A stretch of DNA of 64,000 bases from Rhizobiales bacterium UBA1912 (lineage in GTDB: Bacteria; Pseudomonadota; Alphaproteobacteria; Rhizobiales; Devosiaceae), in contig DDGC01000002.1 in the NCBI GenBank assembly GCA_002337455.1, positions 80,499 through 144,498 on the forward strand. Direction: 5' to 3'. Below are positions 16,538-25,004 of this stretch, piece after piece (within the stretch, counting starts at the first letter, position 1; each line of letters starts with the position of its first letter). The notes under the pieces were generated by a model. It made no database searches, was not told the DNA's origin, and saw nothing but the letters and a program-made list of their open reading frames with translations. Both the position numbers and the translations under genes were made by a program.

Positions 16538-17733
16538 CAGAAGAATGCCTGCAGCCCGGTCTGCGCACGGCCGAGGATGAGCGCGTGGACATCATGGGTG
16601 CCCTCATAAGTGTTTACGGTCTCAAGGTTCTGGGCGTGCCGCATGACGTGATATTCGATCTGGATGCCATTGCCGCCGTGCATGTCGCGGGCCTGACGCG
16701 CGATATCGAGCGCCTTGCCGCAATTGTTGCGCTTGACGATGGAGATCATTTCAGGCGCGAACTTGCCTTCATCCATCAGCCGCCCGACGCGTAGGGATGC
16801 CTGCAGCCCCAGCGCGATTTCGGTCTGCATGTCGGCGAGCTTTTTCTGGAAGAGCTGCGTTGCGGCCAGGGGGCGATCGAATTGCTTGCGGTCAAGGCCG
16901 TATTGGCGCGCCCGGTGCCAGCAGTCTTCCGCGGCACCCATGGCGCCCCAGGAAATGCCGTAGCGCGCCCGGTTGAGACAGCCGAACGGTCCGCTCATGC
17001 CTTCGACATTGGGGAGCAGCGCGTCCTCGCCCACTTCGACGCCATCCATGACGATCTCGCCGGTAACCGAGGCACGCAGGGAGAGTTTTCCGCCGATCTT
17101 GGGGGCCGAAAGACCCTTCATGCCATTTTCGAGTACAAATCCACGAACTTTGCCGCCATGTTCAGCACTTTTGGCCCAAACAATGAAAACGTTGGCGATG
17201 GGCGAATTGGAGATCCAGGTCTTGGAGCCATGGAGACGATAGCCGCCATCGATCTTTTCGGCGCGGGTTTTCATGCCGCCCGGATCGGAGCCGGCATCGG
17301 GTTCCGTTAGGCCGAAACAGCCGATCCATTCGCCGTTGGCCAGCTTGGGCAAATATTTTTTCTTTTGTTGCTCAGAGCCATAGGCAAGGATCGGGTACAT
17401 CACGAGCGAAGACTGCACGCTCATCATCGAGCGATAGCCCGAATCGACGCGCTCGACCTCACGCGCGATCAGCCCATAAGCCACATACGACGCGCCCAAC
17501 CCGCCATATTCTTCGGGCACCGTGGCACCCAGAAGTCCGGCGGCGCCGAAATCAGCGAAGATCGTCGGATCAACCCGCTCTTCGAGATAATCGTCGGCAA
17601 CCCGAGGCGCCAGCTTGTCGGCGGCAAAGGCGGCGGCCGATTGGCCGATCATGCGCTCTTCGGACGAAAGCTGGTCTTCGAGCAAGAACGGATCGGACCA
17701 GCTAAAGCTGTTGCGGGCGGGGCTTTCGGCCAT
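16537..17733 (-). CDS. gcdH: Glutaryl-CoA dehydrogenase
   Basis: 398 residues. FAD enzyme that oxidises and decarboxylates glutaryl-CoA to crotonyl-CoA in lysine, tryptophan and glutarate breakdown. Acyl-CoA dehydrogenase motifs: FGLTEPDAGSDPGGMKT near 140, RYGISWGAMGAAEDC near 260, and the catalytic-glutamate segment NTYEGTHDVHALILGRA near 370, which is characteristic of GCDH. Start ATG 17733. First gene of a two-gene operon with the CaiB-type transferase; the LysR gene lies divergently 100 bases away. Confidence 0.93.
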   Translation of the reverse strand: MAESPARNSFSWSDPFLLEDQLSSEERMIGQSAAAFAADKLAPRVADDYLEERVDPTIFADFGAAGLLGATVPEEYGGLGASYVAYGLIAREVERVDSGYRSMMSVQSSLVMYPILAYGSEQQKKKYLPKLANGEWIGCFGLTEPDAGSDPGGMKTRAEKIDGGYRLHGSKTWISNSPIANVFIVWAKSAEHGGKVRGFVLENGMKGLSAPKIGGKLSLRASVTGEIVMDGVEVGEDALLPNVEGMSGPFGCLNRARYGISWGAMGAAEDCWHRARQYGLDRKQFDRPLAATQLFQKKLADMQTEIALGLQASLRVGRLMDEGKFAPEMISIVKRNNCGKALDIARQARDMHGGNGIQIEYHVMRHAQNLETVNTYEGTHDVHALILGRAQTGLQAFF

Positions 17734-17832
17734 AACTTCTCCAGAGCACTATATTGGTTTTGGCCATGATATCGCTGGACCGGGCGCGAAAATAATCCTA
17801 TTCGATCAGTAGTTGATGCATAAGGCGCATAG

Positions 17833-18738
17833 ATGATGAGCCGCCAACGCCGCTATCTGCCCTCAATCGGACAACTGGCCGCCTTCGAGGCCGTGCAGCG
17901 CACAGGCTCGACGACTGCCGCTGCAAGGGCGCTCGATCTCTCGCAGGGAACGGTGTCACGCCTTGTGGCATCGCTCGAAACGCAATTGGGGCGTCCGCTG
18001 TTTTTGCGCCAGAACAAGCGGCTGCTGCCCACGCCGGCCGGTATCGATTACGCGAGGGATATCGCAGCAGCCCTCGATGCCATTGAGCGCGCGTCGATGC
18101 GAACCGCAGCCGATCTGGGCGGGGGCGCTCTGTCGCTGGCCATCCTTCCCGCTTTCGGCACGCGCTGGCTGGCGCCGCGACTCGGGGGCTTTCTCGCGGC
18201 ACACCCGGGGGTGACGATCAATCTTTCGACGCGTATCCGGCCCATCGACTTTGCCGCCGAGCGGTTCGATGCGATGATCTATTTCGGAAGCGGCGATGCG
18301 CCGGATGCAGGACACATGCCGTTGTTCGACGAGCGCGTCACTGCGTGCGCGGCGCCCCATCTTCTGGCCCGCCGCCCGATAGCGGCGCCAGACGATCTGG
18401 CCGATCTTCAGCTTTTCCAGCTCGAAACCCGGCCCCGAGCCTGGGATAAATGGTTTGCCGGGCAAGGCGCGGCGCCCTTACCTGTTTCGGGCATGATGTT
18501 CGACCAGTTTGCCCTGATGATCGAGGCAGCGATTGCCGGACTGGGGGTGGCGCTGCTGCCCCATTACATTGCGCAGGCCGAGATCGCGGCGGGACGGCTG
18601 ACCCCGGTGCTGGAGCCCGCCGTTGCGGGCACCGGGTCCTACTGGCTGGCCTGGCCCATGATCCGCGAGACCTATCGGCCACTGATCGCGCTTCGCGACT
18701 GGCTGGCCGCCGAAGTGCTGCCTGGCGACGTCGCATAA
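17833..18738 (+). CDS. LysR family regulator of the gcdH operon (GcdR/GcvA-like)
   Basis: 301 residues. N-terminal winged HTH (PSIGQLAAFEAVQRTGSTTAAARALDLS and on to TVSRLVASLETQLGRPLF) and an effector domain of the GcvA type (LARRPI..DDLADLQLFQLETRPRAWDKWF). Divergent from gcdH with a 99-base gap; LysR genes in this position commonly activate the neighbour and repress themselves, here probably in response to glutarate or glutaryl-CoA (inferred). An alternative ATG lies one codon downstream. Confidence 0.88.
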   Translation: MMSRQRRYLPSIGQLAAFEAVQRTGSTTAAARALDLSQGTVSRLVASLETQLGRPLFLRQNKRLLPTPAGIDYARDIAAALDAIERASMRTAADLGGGALSLAILPAFGTRWLAPRLGGFLAAHPGVTINLSTRIRPIDFAAERFDAMIYFGSGDAPDAGHMPLFDERVTACAAPHLLARRPIAAPDDLADLQLFQLETRPRAWDKWFAGQGAAPLPVSGMMFDQFALMIEAAIAGLGVALLPHYIAQAEIAAGRLTPVLEPAVAGTGSYWLAWPMIRETYRPLIALRDWLAAEVLPGDVA

Positions 18739-18758
18739 AGCGCGCCGATAGCGCTCGT

Positions 18759-19376
18759 TCAGCCGAAAAAGCCGGCAAGAGGTCCCAACACGAGCCCGCG
18801 CACGAAGGGGCCGAGGCCCAGTACGATTGCCAGCGCCAGCCCCAGCGCAATGGGCAGACGATAGCGGTTCATCACCGCCCCGACCGGGGGAGCAATGCCC
18901 AACCAGAAATGACCGGCGCTCAAGGGAAGAACAGGAATGAGGTTGATCAGGACGAAGGCCAGCGACGCCCTCGCGGTGGTTTCGAGCAGGCCAATAAGGG
19001 TTGTGCTCCCCGATCCCCCGCCAAATGAAAAAAAGACCACGGGGCGCAACTGCCAGCAACACCATCCGAGCGCAAGGCTGCCCGCCAGCGCGCAGAGGGT
19101 GACCAACAACGGGCCGATTCGTTTTCCCACCAACACGTCAGGGTCGAGCGTCAGTGGACGCACCCAGCCCAGCTGGGTTGCGATCATGACAAGCGCGCCG
19201 ACCGGTTCGGCATGGCGGAACGGATTGAGAGCCAGTCGCCCATCATATTGGGGGCCGCGATCTCCAAGCAGACGCGCGGCCAGGGCCAGGAAAAACCCGT
19301 GGGCAGTCAGGACCACGATGGCGGCGCAAAATTGATAAAGCAGGCGTTGAAACGACAGATCGGGAAGAAAATTCAC
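18759..19376 (-). CDS. M50/site-2-protease homologue lacking catalytic residues
   Basis: 205 residues with four to six hydrophobic helices. The layout is that of small bacterial site-2 proteases: helix, LLGD...GRLALNPFRHAEPVG, and LINLIPVLPL near 143. However, the zinc motif HExxH reads H26-G27-F-F-L30, losing Glu and the second His, and the NxxPxxPLDG motif has Ser153 where Asp should be. It is therefore probably a pseudoprotease of the inner membrane. GTG 19376 with GGAG 8 bases upstream is the best start; the longer frame is leader DNA. Divergent from the PQQ dehydrogenase gene. Confidence 0.72.
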   Translation of the reverse strand: MNFLPDLSFQRLLYQFCAAIVVLTAHGFFLALAARLLGDRGPQYDGRLALNPFRHAEPVGALVMIATQLGWVRPLTLDPDVLVGKRIGPLLVTLCALAGSLALGWCCWQLRPVVFFSFGGGSGSTTLIGLLETTARASLAFVLINLIPVLPLSAGHFWLGIAPPVGAVMNRYRLPIALGLALAIVLGLGPFVRGLVLGPLAGFFG

Positions 19377-19644
19377 GTTCTTGCTCCGTAGCTTAACCGT
19401 CGCGGCGCCTGGTTTCCTGCCAGGAGAAACCCCCGCAACCATCGCAGCAAACAGGAACGCAGATCAAGCTCTGGAAAAGTATCAGGACAGGTGTAATACT
19501 CGGCTTGTCATGATGGTCTGGATTGAGTGCCAGCTCAGGCTTGCTTTCAAATTCCACCCAAAATTTGCGGCGACGTCGTTTGCCACGGCAGGGGGCCACC
19601 CCCGCCTGGCTACATGGCCGACGGACAATATCAGGGAGAAAAAA

Positions 19645-21837
19645 GTGACAGATCTCGTCAATATGCTTGGACGGCGGCAGGAGGTGTCCAGTCTGGGCCT
19701 CAAGCTGCTCTTGTCGGGCACTACCGTTACGCTCGCGTCCCTTCTGGGGACTGCTGCTTTCGCCCAGGACTATACCACCGCGGAGCAGATTGCCCGCGGA
19801 GAGACAGCGTATGCCCAGCAATGCGCGAGCTGCCATGGGCAGGACATCGTGGAGTCCCTTCAGGGTTATCCGGACGCCTCGCTGTTCTTCAACTTCATCT
19901 CCACGGCGATGCCGGCCAGTGCACCGGGAAGTCTGCCCCCACAGCAATATGCCGATATCGTCGCCTATCTGCTCTCGGAAAACGGTTACCCGGTCGGCAC
20001 CGAAGAATTGCCGGCCGATCCTGAAATTCTGGCACAGATCGATCCGCGCACCATTGAAGCAGCGCCGGCCGAAGAGCCCGCGGCAGATGAACCGGCTGCC
20101 GATGAGGTCGCCGCAGAAGCGGCCGAGCCGGCTGTACAAGAGGTTCCCCCTTCCGTCGTCACACTGGTTTCAGATGCCGAGCGCGACTATTCTCCTGTCA
20201 CCGACGAAATGCTCCTCGATCCTGATCCGGCGGACTGGCTGCAATGGCGCCGCACGGTGAACAACTGGGGATACAGCCCGCTCGATCAGATCAATCGCGA
20301 TACTGTCGAGGGTCTTGAACCGGTCTGGAGCTGGGCTCTCGGAGAGGCCGGCCAGCAGGAAGTCGTGCCGATCATCCATGACGGCATCATGTTCGTTGCC
20401 ACCAACAACAACTATGTCGAGGCACTCGACGCGGTGACGGGCGATCTGATCTGGTCGTACGCCCATAGCCGTCCCGAGTTCGAAGGCGGCTATCACAACA
20501 ACCAGGCGATGCGCCAAAAAAACTCGGTCGCGCTTTACGGCGACACGGTCATCCTGACCACAGTCGATGCCAAGCTCATTGCGCTGAACGCCCTGACCGG
20601 ACAGGTCGAGTGGGAAGTGCAGGTCAACGATTGGGAAAAGGGCTACAGCTACACCGCCGGGCCACTGGTGGCCGACGGGAAGATCTTCACCGGGACGTCC
20701 GGTTGCTCCATCGTGGGCACCGCGGGCGCCTGCTATATCACGGCACACGACGCGACCAACGGTGAAGAACTGTGGCGCTTCAACACCCTTGCCGATGAGA
20801 GCAATCCCGCCTTCGAGGAAAGCTGGGGCGGCATACCTCAGGAAAACCGCTGGGGCGCAACGCCATGGGCGACGGGATCGTACGATCCCGAGTTGAATAT
20901 GGTGTTTTACGGCACCGGCATGCCGATCCCGTACGCCGAGATCACCCGTGGCACCGGGGACAATGACGTCCTTTACACCAACTCGACCCTGGCCATCGAT
21001 GCCGATACCGGCGAGCTGGTCTGGTACTTCCAGCACCTGCCGCGTGACAACTGGGATCTGGACTCACCGTTCGAACGCATGATTATCGATGCTGAAGTGG
21101 ACGGCGAAACGCGCAAGATGATCGTCACCACGCCGGGCAAGAACGGCATTACGTTCGGGCTGGACGCGGCAACCGGCGAGTTTATCTGGGCGGAAGATAC
21201 GATCTACCAGAACGTCGTTTCCGATATCGATCAGGAAACAGGCCGCGTCACCGCCAATGTCGAGATCATCCCGACCGAGTTCGGTGAAGCCGTAACTTTC
21301 TGTCCCGCCATTCCGGGTGGCCGGTTGTGGCAGGCTACGGCCTACAGCCCTGACACGGGCCTCTTCTACCTACCCGCCGGCAACACCTGCCAGACCAGTG
21401 CACCGCGCGAATTTGGTGAAGCTGCTCCGGGCACGTCCATGGGCTTTTACCAGACGTTCAGCACCAGCCTGGCACCGGATGCGACCGGGGTCGGCTCGCT
21501 GCATGCTCTTAATGCCGTGGATGGCGCCGACGGGTTCGAGGTTCAGCAGGGTCCGCGCTTCACCTCCTCGATCCTGGCCACCTCGGGCGGTCTGATCTTT
21601 GTGGGTGACGCCGATCGCTATATCAAGGCGATGAACGACGAAACCGGTGAGGTTCTCTGGCAGCAGCGCATGCAGGCACCCGTGGGCGGGACGCCGGTGA
21701 CCTATGAGGTCGATGGCGTACAGTATCTCGTGATTGCCGCCGGGCAGAGCAATCAGACCCATGCGGCCCTTACACCAGGGCTGGCCACGCCACGTCTGGG
21801 CGGAAACTCGATCCACGTGTTCCGCCTGCCCGACTGA
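19645..21837 (+). CDS. Cytochrome c-PQQ-dependent alcohol dehydrogenase, methanol/ethanol family
   Basis: 730 residues. Sec signal peptide ends at AAFA-Q near residue 36. Residues 45-115 are a cytochrome c domain (C60-A-S-C63-H64, possible axial Met in TAMPAS); an acidic Ala/Glu/Pro linker follows (EEPAADEPAADEVAAE); residues 170-730 form an eight-bladed quinoprotein propeller with repeated tryptophan-docking motifs (ALDAVTGDLIWSY, ALNALTGQVEWEV, AIDADTGELVWYF, GLDAATGEFIWAE). Catalytic Asp471 in NWDLD is followed two residues later by Asp473, the D-x-D arrangement associated with lanthanide use. GTG 19645 with AGGGAG upstream was chosen; upstream codons lack conservation. Periplasmic oxidation of an alcohol, electrons leaving through the fused haem. 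Confidence 0.88.
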   Translation: MTDLVNMLGRRQEVSSLGLKLLLSGTTVTLASLLGTAAFAQDYTTAEQIARGETAYAQQCASCHGQDIVESLQGYPDASLFFNFISTAMPASAPGSLPPQQYADIVAYLLSENGYPVGTEELPADPEILAQIDPRTIEAAPAEEPAADEPAADEVAAEAAEPAVQEVPPSVVTLVSDAERDYSPVTDEMLLDPDPADWLQWRRTVNNWGYSPLDQINRDTVEGLEPVWSWALGEAGQQEVVPIIHDGIMFVATNNNYVEALDAVTGDLIWSYAHSRPEFEGGYHNNQAMRQKNSVALYGDTVILTTVDAKLIALNALTGQVEWEVQVNDWEKGYSYTAGPLVADGKIFTGTSGCSIVGTAGACYITAHDATNGEELWRFNTLADESNPAFEESWGGIPQENRWGATPWATGSYDPELNMVFYGTGMPIPYAEITRGTGDNDVLYTNSTLAIDADTGELVWYFQHLPRDNWDLDSPFERMIIDAEVDGETRKMIVTTPGKNGITFGLDAATGEFIWAEDTIYQNVVSDIDQETGRVTANVEIIPTEFGEAVTFCPAIPGGRLWQATAYSPDTGLFYLPAGNTCQTSAPREFGEAAPGTSMGFYQTFSTSLAPDATGVGSLHALNAVDGADGFEVQQGPRFTSSILATSGGLIFVGDADRYIKAMNDETGEVLWQQRMQAPVGGTPVTYEVDGVQYLVIAAGQSNQTHAALTPGLATPRLGGNSIHVFRLPD

Positions 21838-21856
21838 CGACTGCGTGACATCTTGA

Positions 21857-21886
21857 GGTCCCCGGGGAAGCCAATTCCCCGGGACC
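21857..21886 (+). terminator. Strong hairpin between the dehydrogenase and the binding-protein gene
   Basis: GGTCCCCGGGGAA-type arm at 21857 pairs with TTCCCCGGGACC ending at 21886, followed by CTGTTTTCGC. Very stable stem with only four Ts, 20 bases past the dehydrogenase stop; may attenuate or process the transcript before the downstream gene. Confidence 0.5.
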
Positions 21887-21924
21887 CTGTTTTCGCATAG
21901 CCCGAACAGCGTTTGAGGCGAACC

Positions 21925-22806
21925 ATGAACAGTTGCTCCACGGTGACCGCTTCCCATTTCCGCGGATGGCTCAGGGCCGCGGTGGCCTTTGCCCTCGTTG
22001 TCAGTGCCGGCCTTCCCGCCATGGCGCAGGTCAGCAACAATGTGGATCGCTCGCTGCTGGAAGCCTGGCGCCTGACGACCGGCAACACCATCCGCTTTTG
22101 CCAATATGACGCGTCACCGACACTGGAATTTGACCGCGCGCTGGCCGAGGCGGCAGCGCAGCAATTGCTGGTCAATGCCGAGTTCACCGTGCTGGGCTCG
22201 GACTACGGAATCGGCGGCGAGTATGCAGCTGAAGACCTTTTTGTCAGCCTGACCAATGATTGCGATGTCATGGTGGGTATGGGGCTGGCCGCCAACATGT
22301 ATCCCGTCGAGTTTATTTCCACCCGCCCCTATGCGGGCTTCAGCTACGTGCTGGCTGTGGCCGACGCCAACATCGAGGATCTTGGCGATATCGAGGGCGG
22401 CCAAAGAGTTGGCGCGCTGGTGGGCTCATTCGGGTTCGGTGCGTTGGGCCGCTACATCGCAACCCTTCCGGCCGACCAGCGCCCGTTGGCGCTACCTTAT
22501 GGCGACACCGAGTTGATGGTTACCCGCCTTCTGGACGGAACGATTGCCGGAATGGTGGTGTACGGCCCGAGCCTCGCACAGTTCCAGAGCGAACACCCTA
22601 TCGAAGGCGAAATCTTTATCCGGCCCCTTGCCGACCAGATTGGCGCGAATGTGGATATCGGAGGCCTATTGCTGGCCCGGAACGGCTATTTGCGAACCCT
22701 GCTGGACGAGGCCATCGCCCTGATGATCGAGGACGGTACGGTCGCATCGCTTCTGGCCGAAACGGGACTGGACACAATCCCCGCCCAACCGGGCGGCTTC
22801 CAGTAG
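21925..22806 (+). CDS. XoxJ/MxaJ-like periplasmic binding protein linked to PQQ dehydrogenase
   Basis: About 293 residues from the ATG at 21925 (an upstream in-frame codon at 21913 is possible). Signal peptide with hydrophobic core AAVAFALVVSAGLPAMA, cleaved before QVSNN. The mature part is a type 2 periplasmic binding fold: NTIRFCQYDASPTLEF, DCDVMVGMGLAANM, STRPYAGFSYVLAV, RLLDGTIAGMVVYGPSL. Family-3-like proteins directly downstream of XoxF/MxaF dehydrogenases (XoxJ, MxaJ) are thought to help activate or mature the dehydrogenase. No transporter genes adjoin, which supports that role over import. Confidence 0.75.
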   Translation: MNSCSTVTASHFRGWLRAAVAFALVVSAGLPAMAQVSNNVDRSLLEAWRLTTGNTIRFCQYDASPTLEFDRALAEAAAQQLLVNAEFTVLGSDYGIGGEYAAEDLFVSLTNDCDVMVGMGLAANMYPVEFISTRPYAGFSYVLAVADANIEDLGDIEGGQRVGALVGSFGFGALGRYIATLPADQRPLALPYGDTELMVTRLLDGTIAGMVVYGPSLAQFQSEHPIEGEIFIRPLADQIGANVDIGGLLLARNGYLRTLLDEAIALMIEDGTVASLLAETGLDTIPAQPGGFQ

Positions 22807-22915
22807 GGGCTCCGTGAAGAAACCGGCGTTCGTGCCGCTTGGCTATCGGTCAGCTTGAATACCTGCGGGGCGACAAATCATGTCGATCTCGCGCCAGAGG
22901 AAGGGGTGCCGCGGC

Positions 22916-22944
22916 CGGACAGGCACACGTGACGCGTGCCTGTC
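22916..22944. terminator. Hairpin between convergent genes
   Basis: GGACAGGCAC pairs with GTGCCTGTCC around ACGTGACGC. It lies between the XoxJ-like gene and the convergent SnoaL gene; no T-run on either strand, so a weak or Rho-assisted bidirectional stop. Confidence 0.4.
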
Positions 22945-22953
22945 CCGATCAAC

Positions 22954-23814
22954 CTAGAAGCCGAACTTGCCGTTCTGGTTTTTCCATTCGGACTGGGCCG
23001 GGATGGTTTCGATCGTATCCCAATGTTCGACGATCTTACCGTCAGCGACACGGAAAAGATCGTAAAAGGAGGTTGGCGCGCCCGCGAAAGTGCCTTCGCT
23101 CACACTCAGAACGAAATTGCCCTCCCCGAGTACCTTGTGGACGGTGTCGTATTTCATGGTGATGCCGGCATTTGCCATCGCTTCGAGCGCGGCGCCAAGA
23201 CCGGACAGCCCATCGGCGATCTGCGGGTTGTGCTGGATGTAGTTGTCACCGTCGATATATCCGGTCAGCTTTTCCATACGACCGTTGACGAGGATGTCAT
23301 CGACGAAGGCGGCAACCAGCGCCTTGTTGGCTTCGGTCTGGTCGAGGTCAGTGACCTCGGTTTCGCCATCGGTCATGGTGTGATCACTGGGATTTGGGCC
23401 GGCGGTTTCCTGAAGGTTGTCCCAGTGTTCGACAATCTGACCATTTTCGAAACGGAAGATGTCGAAGCCGATCTTTGGGCCGAAAAAATCGTACTCAGTG
23501 TGAGCGAATACGTAATTTCCGTCCTCAAAAACGCGGACAGTATTGACCCTTGCCGAGCCTTCCGGCAGCGCGGACAGCAAGGCGCCGAAGCCGGCCAGTC
23601 CGTCAGCCGCCGACAGGTTGTGCTGCGTGTACTGGTCGGGGTTGATGACCCCGACCGGTTCGGATGCACCCGTTTCGATGGCTTTGAGCAGATCGATGAC
23701 CTGCTGTTCCTGAGTAGTCAATTGCGCCTCCTGGGCTGTAGCGAGTGTCACCAGAGTGACCATTGTGATCGCGGCGGCCGACAAAGCGCGGCCAGCCAAT
23801 TTTAGTTTCATCAT
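22954..23814 (-). CDS. Secreted protein with two SnoaL-like (NTF2-fold) domains
   Basis: 286 residues. Signal peptide (residues 1-27, cleavage near ATA-QEA). Two similar domains follow, about 45-150 and 165-280, each with the SnoaL pattern: NPDQYTQHNLSAADGLAGF and DGDNYIQHNPQIADGLSGL; then FDIFRFENGQIVEHWDNLQ and YDLFRVADGKIVEHWDTIE. The repeated YxQHN and IVEHWD motifs are those of predicted aldol-condensation-type SnoaL-like enzymes. The internal duplication and export are unusual for the family; the activity is unknown. The promoter carries two Rrf2-type dyads shared with the next gene. Confidence 0.85.
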   Translation of the reverse strand: MMKLKLAGRALSAAAITMVTLVTLATAQEAQLTTQEQQVIDLLKAIETGASEPVGVINPDQYTQHNLSAADGLAGFGALLSALPEGSARVNTVRVFEDGNYVFAHTEYDFFGPKIGFDIFRFENGQIVEHWDNLQETAGPNPSDHTMTDGETEVTDLDQTEANKALVAAFVDDILVNGRMEKLTGYIDGDNYIQHNPQIADGLSGLGAALEAMANAGITMKYDTVHKVLGEGNFVLSVSEGTFAGAPTSFYDLFRVADGKIVEHWDTIETIPAQSEWKNQNGKFGF

Positions 23815-23816
23815 GA

Positions 23817-23839
23817 TATGTATCCAATCTAATTACATA
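23817..23839. promoter_or_regulatory. Rrf2 operator candidate 1
   Basis: TATGT (23817-23821), 13 bases, ACATA (23835-23839). It begins 3 bp before the SnoaL gene start codon, so occupation would block transcription or initiation. Shares TATGTATCCA with the dyad before the Rrf2 gene. Confidence 0.65.
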
Positions 23840-23841
23840 TA

Positions 23842-23864
23842 TATGTACTTATATCGAATACATA
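23842..23864. promoter_or_regulatory. Rrf2 operator candidate 2
   Basis: TATGT (23842-23846), 13 bases, ACATA (23860-23864), an exact match to the geometry of operator 1 and set 25 bp from it, so two dimers could sit side by side on nearly the same face of the helix. Confidence 0.65.
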
Positions 23865-23897
23865 TCACTGTAAAGAGCGGCACTGAAATGCTTTTGC

Positions 23898-24332
23898 TCA
23901 GTTGGCTGCTGAAATAGAATCCTTTGCCGCGATATCGGCGGCAATGTCAGCAATCGTGGTGCGCGCAAGCTCAGCCTGCAGAGCCCGCTCGGCCTCATCG
24001 ATGCGGACCCGCAGGACAGCCTGGATGTTCCTGCCGACCATGCATTTGGGGTTGGGGTCCTGATGAATGGCGAATACATCGCCCTGTTCGTCAACTGCGC
24101 GATAGACGTCCAGCAGGGTGATCTTACCCGCGTCCATGGCAAGCAACGCGCCACCGCCCGTGCCCATCTGTGAACGCGCAAGCCCCGCTTTTGTAAGCTG
24201 GGAGAGCAATCGGCGTATCAGCGAGGCGTTGGTATTTACACTGCCCGCGATCAACTCCGAACTCGCCGGAATGCCGTCCTGGGTACCGAGGAAGGCAAGG
24301 ATGTGGACAGCTACGGCGAAGCGCGTGTTCAT
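23898..24332 (-). CDS. Rrf2 family transcriptional regulator (YwnA-like)
   Basis: 144 residues. Winged-helix start MNTRFAVAVHILAFLG, recognition region VNTNASLIRRLLSQLTKAGL, wing GTGGGALLA. Only one cysteine remains (C-M-V-G-R near residue 98), so it lacks the three-Cys set of IscR/NsrR and is not an iron-sulphur sensor of that kind; it resembles YwnA/CymR-type members, which may sense electrophiles or redox change with a lone Cys. The gene is followed by the SnoaL gene on the same strand; both starts carry the same 23-bp dyad, which points to autoregulation and joint control. Confidence 0.88.
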   Translation of the reverse strand: MNTRFAVAVHILAFLGTQDGIPASSELIAGSVNTNASLIRRLLSQLTKAGLARSQMGTGGGALLAMDAGKITLLDVYRAVDEQGDVFAIHQDPNPKCMVGRNIQAVLRVRIDEAERALQAELARTTIADIAADIAAKDSISAAN

Positions 24333-24345
24333 GAGATCATTCCGT

Positions 24346-24368
24346 TATGTATCCACGATAGTAACATA
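24346..24368. promoter_or_regulatory. Rrf2 operator candidate 3 (autoregulation)
   Basis: TATGT (24346-24350), 13 bases, ACATA (24364-24368), 14 bp upstream of the Rrf2 start codon. First ten bases identical to operator 1 (TATGTATCCA). Confidence 0.65.
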
Positions 24369-25004
24369 GAGAGCAATCCGCAAGCGGCAGCTCACCGCCA
24401 GCACTGCTACCACTAACTTGGAGCGCGCCGAGTCGAAACCTAAGCACCCAAAGGAGACATGACAAATCCTGGAACAGGGCCGCGGCATCGGTGACTGAGC
24501 GCTGGGTGCCGAGCTCAGGTACAAATTGCCATCCCGCCGCTCCGGGCGAGCGTTGGCGTCGCGATAGTCACTCCGCGCAGGTTTGCGTGTGCCAAGAGAG
24601 ACCTCTTCCAACGCCGCTGCCGGTTGGCGAGATCGGATACGCGGGAAAGTCAGTGAGTGACGCTGAAGGAAGTTATGCAATGGCGACGGACCAGCATATC
24701 AAGGCAGATCAGGAGGCCCTTTCGGCCGACACCAAGGTCCTGTCGCTCACAATGGGTGAGACCGAAGTAACGCGTACGTTCTCCGAAAACTGCGATCCAG
24801 AGGGAGCGGAATCTGTTCCCCATGAAACGCATTCAGCGCAATCGTGCAATTGAAAGACTTCGATCGTCACAGGCTGTGGCGTGAGGAGGAATTGGTTTTC
24901 GATGGCGGGTATCGCCGTGGCGACATCGCAATTACCGACCTGCGCTATCACTGGCAATGCCAGCATTTGTCACCTTTCGACTAGAGCCACACGATAGTGC
25001 TGGC
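24369..25004. other. Long region without a confident gene
   Basis: About 640 bases between the Rrf2 promoter and the TRAP permease gene. One plus-strand frame (about 24680-24853, ATG after AAGGAAG) gives a 57-residue acidic peptide (ATDQHIKADQEALSAD..). A second frame, 24826-24984, reads LKDFDRHRLWREEELVFDGG and then RRGDIAITDLRYHW before a stop; it is protein-like in composition but has no good start. I read these as possible remnants of a decayed gene and cannot name a family. No repeats or RNA genes seen. Confidence 0.35.
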
